Of a stretch of DNA of 6,211 nucleotides, positions 5,208 to 6,211 are shown piece by piece. Positions within the stretch are counted from its first letter, which is position 1. The number at the start of each line of letters is the position of its first letter. Below the pieces are notes generated by a model. It was not told where the DNA came from, did not search any database, and worked only from the letters and a program-made list of their open reading frames with translations. This stretch comes from Sphingobium sp. (lineage in GTDB: Bacteria; Pseudomonadota; Alphaproteobacteria; Sphingomonadales; Sphingomonadaceae), in the NCBI GenBank assembly GCA_030148625.1, contig JASBTC010000281.1, positions 1-6,211 on the forward strand, read 5' to 3'. Position numbers and translations under genes: made by a program.

Positions 5208-6077
5208 CTACTCCGCGGCCACCGCCTGCGGCTCGTCGGGCAACGGGTCGAAGCTCGGCACGCGTTCGTCCCAGAAGTCCGACTCGCGTGAGGTGTCGAT
5301 CGTCCGCGCGCCGCGCACGCCGAATTTGCGCCGCGCCTCCTCGAGCGGAAGATCGAGCCAGTCCTCGTAGCGCGGAATGAAGAGCGCGTCGGACTTCTCG
5401 CCCACCTTCATCGCATAATGGGCAAGATCCCACATCCGGGTGAACAGTTCCGGATAGTGGAGCGGCCCGCGCATGAACATCGGGATGGTGAGCAATGTGT
5501 TCTGCACGTTGAGGAGCCCGGCCAGCTCCGGCGTGAAATGGCGGAAGAGGTTTCCGTATTTCAGAAAGGCGGGCATAATCTCCCCGATCCCGTCGAAGCC
5601 GCCGCCGCTCAATATGTGCATGATGTCGTGGATCTGGACGCCGCGCAGGAAGAAATATTCGAAGCTCGAACGTGGCTCGAAACTGGGGATGATGTCCACC
5701 TGCATGCCCGCGCCAATGAGCTGCTTGTACCAGATGCCGCCGACCGATCCTTCGGGGCACGACTTCATGTCCTCGCGCGTCAGCCTGGCAAGCCAACGCT
5801 CGTCGAGCCATTTGTCGAATTCCGGCCAGCCGCGGCGCGCCTCGTCGAACAATATTTCGATCCGCTCGTGATCCTGCACTTCGCGGACGGCTTCGATCAG
5901 CATCGGAATGCCATAGGTCGTCGGATAGTCGCGCCCATTGCGCTTGAGGCACTGCGTCGTGACCCATTCGCGGATGCGATAATCGTTCATATATTTGGAC
6001 GAACTGATGAGCACACTGCTCGTCGTGTCGACCTTTTGCCGCCCGCGCTGCAGATACGGCAGATCTTCGTCGTTCAT
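5208..6077 (-). CDS. COQ4-family protein
   Basis: This is a 289-residue protein with the COQ4 signature HDxxH-x11-E: His150, Asp151, His154 and Glu166 in HDIMHILSGGGFDGIGE, the proposed metal site of the family. Around it are the typical helical segments (FEYFFLRGVQIH before; GEIMPAFLKYGNLFRHF and LLTIPMFMRGP after). COQ4 proteins take part in ubiquinone synthesis and are linked to oxidative decarboxylation of the quinone ring precursor; paralogs occur outside that pathway. The start ATG at 6077 has GGAGG 5 nt upstream. The frame stays open to 6206, but that stretch is low-complexity Arg/Ala/Ser and overlaps the preceding gene. The protein is somewhat longer than typical COQ4, mainly through a C-terminal tail after about residue 240. 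It lies 31 bp after the amidohydrolase gene, so they are probably co-transcribed. A role on an aromatic or quinone-like substrate of the local pathway is inference. Confidence 0.88.
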   Translation of the reverse strand: MNDEDLPYLQRGRQKVDTTSSVLISSSKYMNDYRIREWVTTQCLKRNGRDYPTTYGIPMLIEAVREVQDHERIEILFDEARRGWPEFDKWLDERWLARLTREDMKSCPEGSVGGIWYKQLIGAGMQVDIIPSFEPRSSFEYFFLRGVQIHDIMHILSGGGFDGIGEIMPAFLKYGNLFRHFTPELAGLLNVQNTLLTIPMFMRGPLHYPELFTRMWDLAHYAMKVGEKSDALFIPRYEDWLDLPLEEARRKFGVRGARTIDTSRESDFWDERVPSFDPLPDEPQAVAAE

Positions 6078-6082
6078 CCTGT

Positions 6083-6087
6083 CCTCC
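6083..6087 (-). promoter_or_regulatory. Ribosome binding site of the COQ4-family gene
   Basis: GGAGG on the minus strand, inside the purine-rich GAGAGGGAGGACAGG, lies 5 nt before the ATG at 6077 and rules out the longer reading frame. Confidence 0.75.
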
Positions 6088-6108
6088 CTCTCCGTTGCCG
6101 CACGTCGT

Positions 6109-6211
6109 TCAGGCGGCCGCCGATGCGACCTTGCGGATGACCGGGCCGACGAATTCGCCCGGCAAGGCGCCGGTGAAGCCGCCATTCTCGAACGTCGGCA
6201 CACCATTGACC
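6109..6211 (-). CDS. C-terminal end of an amidohydrolase-family protein (partial)
   Basis: Only the last 33 residues are visible; the 5' end lies beyond the window. The frame begins VNGVPTFENGGFTGALPGE and ends in ASAAA before TGA. The pattern VNGVP...ENG...TGALPG is the usual end of the metal-dependent amidohydrolase superfamily, especially the D-aminoacylase / N-acyl-D-amino-acid deacylase group, where it forms the small beta-sandwich domain after the catalytic barrel. No catalytic residue lies in this part. It is the upstream gene of the COQ4-family gene (31-bp gap), suggesting one operon. The substrate cannot be judged. Confidence 0.65.
   Translation of the reverse strand, partial: VNGVPTFENGGFTGALPGEFVGPVIRKVASAAA

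Noticed and set aside
6078..6206. N-terminal extension of the COQ4-family protein to 6206
   Set aside because: The added residues are low-complexity Arg/Ala/Ser, overlap the amidohydrolase end, and a good ribosome binding site supports 6077.

Overview
The window looks like a chromosomal accessory or catabolic region of an alphaproteobacterium, most likely a sphingomonad (Sphingomonas, Sphingobium, Novosphingobium or Sphingopyxis type). The clues are high GC, AGGAGAG-type ribosome binding sites, use of TTG starts, a COQ4-family paralog next to an amidohydrolase, and palindromic intergenic repeats built on the CCCTTCGAC / CTCAGGATAAAC theme. The taxonomic call is inference from style and gene content; there is no rRNA or other marker here.

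Layout, left to right. (1) The 3' part of a + strand HSL-type alpha/beta-hydrolase (1-547). (2) A convergent gap holding an inverted pair of hairpin-rich repeats (577-797). (3) A minus-strand pair: a small unrecognised gene (1845-2150) followed by a LysR-type regulator (821-1777). (4) A divergent control region (2151-2382) with a palindrome nested inside an 11-bp inverted repeat. (5) A YdjA-like nitroreductase on + (2383-2970), ending 7 bp from a convergent GntR/FCD regulator on minus (2978-3760). (6) A divergent region with a candidate GntR operator (3803-3823). (7) A dihydrodipicolinate synthase (DapA/NAL)-superfamily protein on + (3879-4796) that lacks the usual catalytic residues. (8) A 411-bp convergent gap filled with a terminator hairpin, a second inverted pair of hairpin repeats and a MITE-like element (4797-5207). 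(9) A minus-strand operon: the end of an amidohydrolase (6109-6211), then a COQ4-family protein (5208-6077).

The enzymes present (esterase, flavin nitroreductase, lyase-fold enzyme, amidohydrolase, COQ4-like aromatic-ring protein) with two local regulators suggest breakdown or modification of a small carboxylated or aromatic compound. The substrate cannot be read from the sequence. The GntR/lyase pair is the most self-contained regulatory unit.

Two observations stand out. First, the DapA-family protein has lost the Schiff-base lysine and both active-site tyrosines, and has gained histidines at the C-terminal ends of barrel strands 4, 5, 6 and 7, which suggests a change of chemistry, possibly to metal dependence. 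Second, the two roomy convergent gaps each carry an inverted repeat pair of the same design (constant flanks, two stem-loops per arm, tips that differ between arms yet still pair), although the two families do not share sequence.
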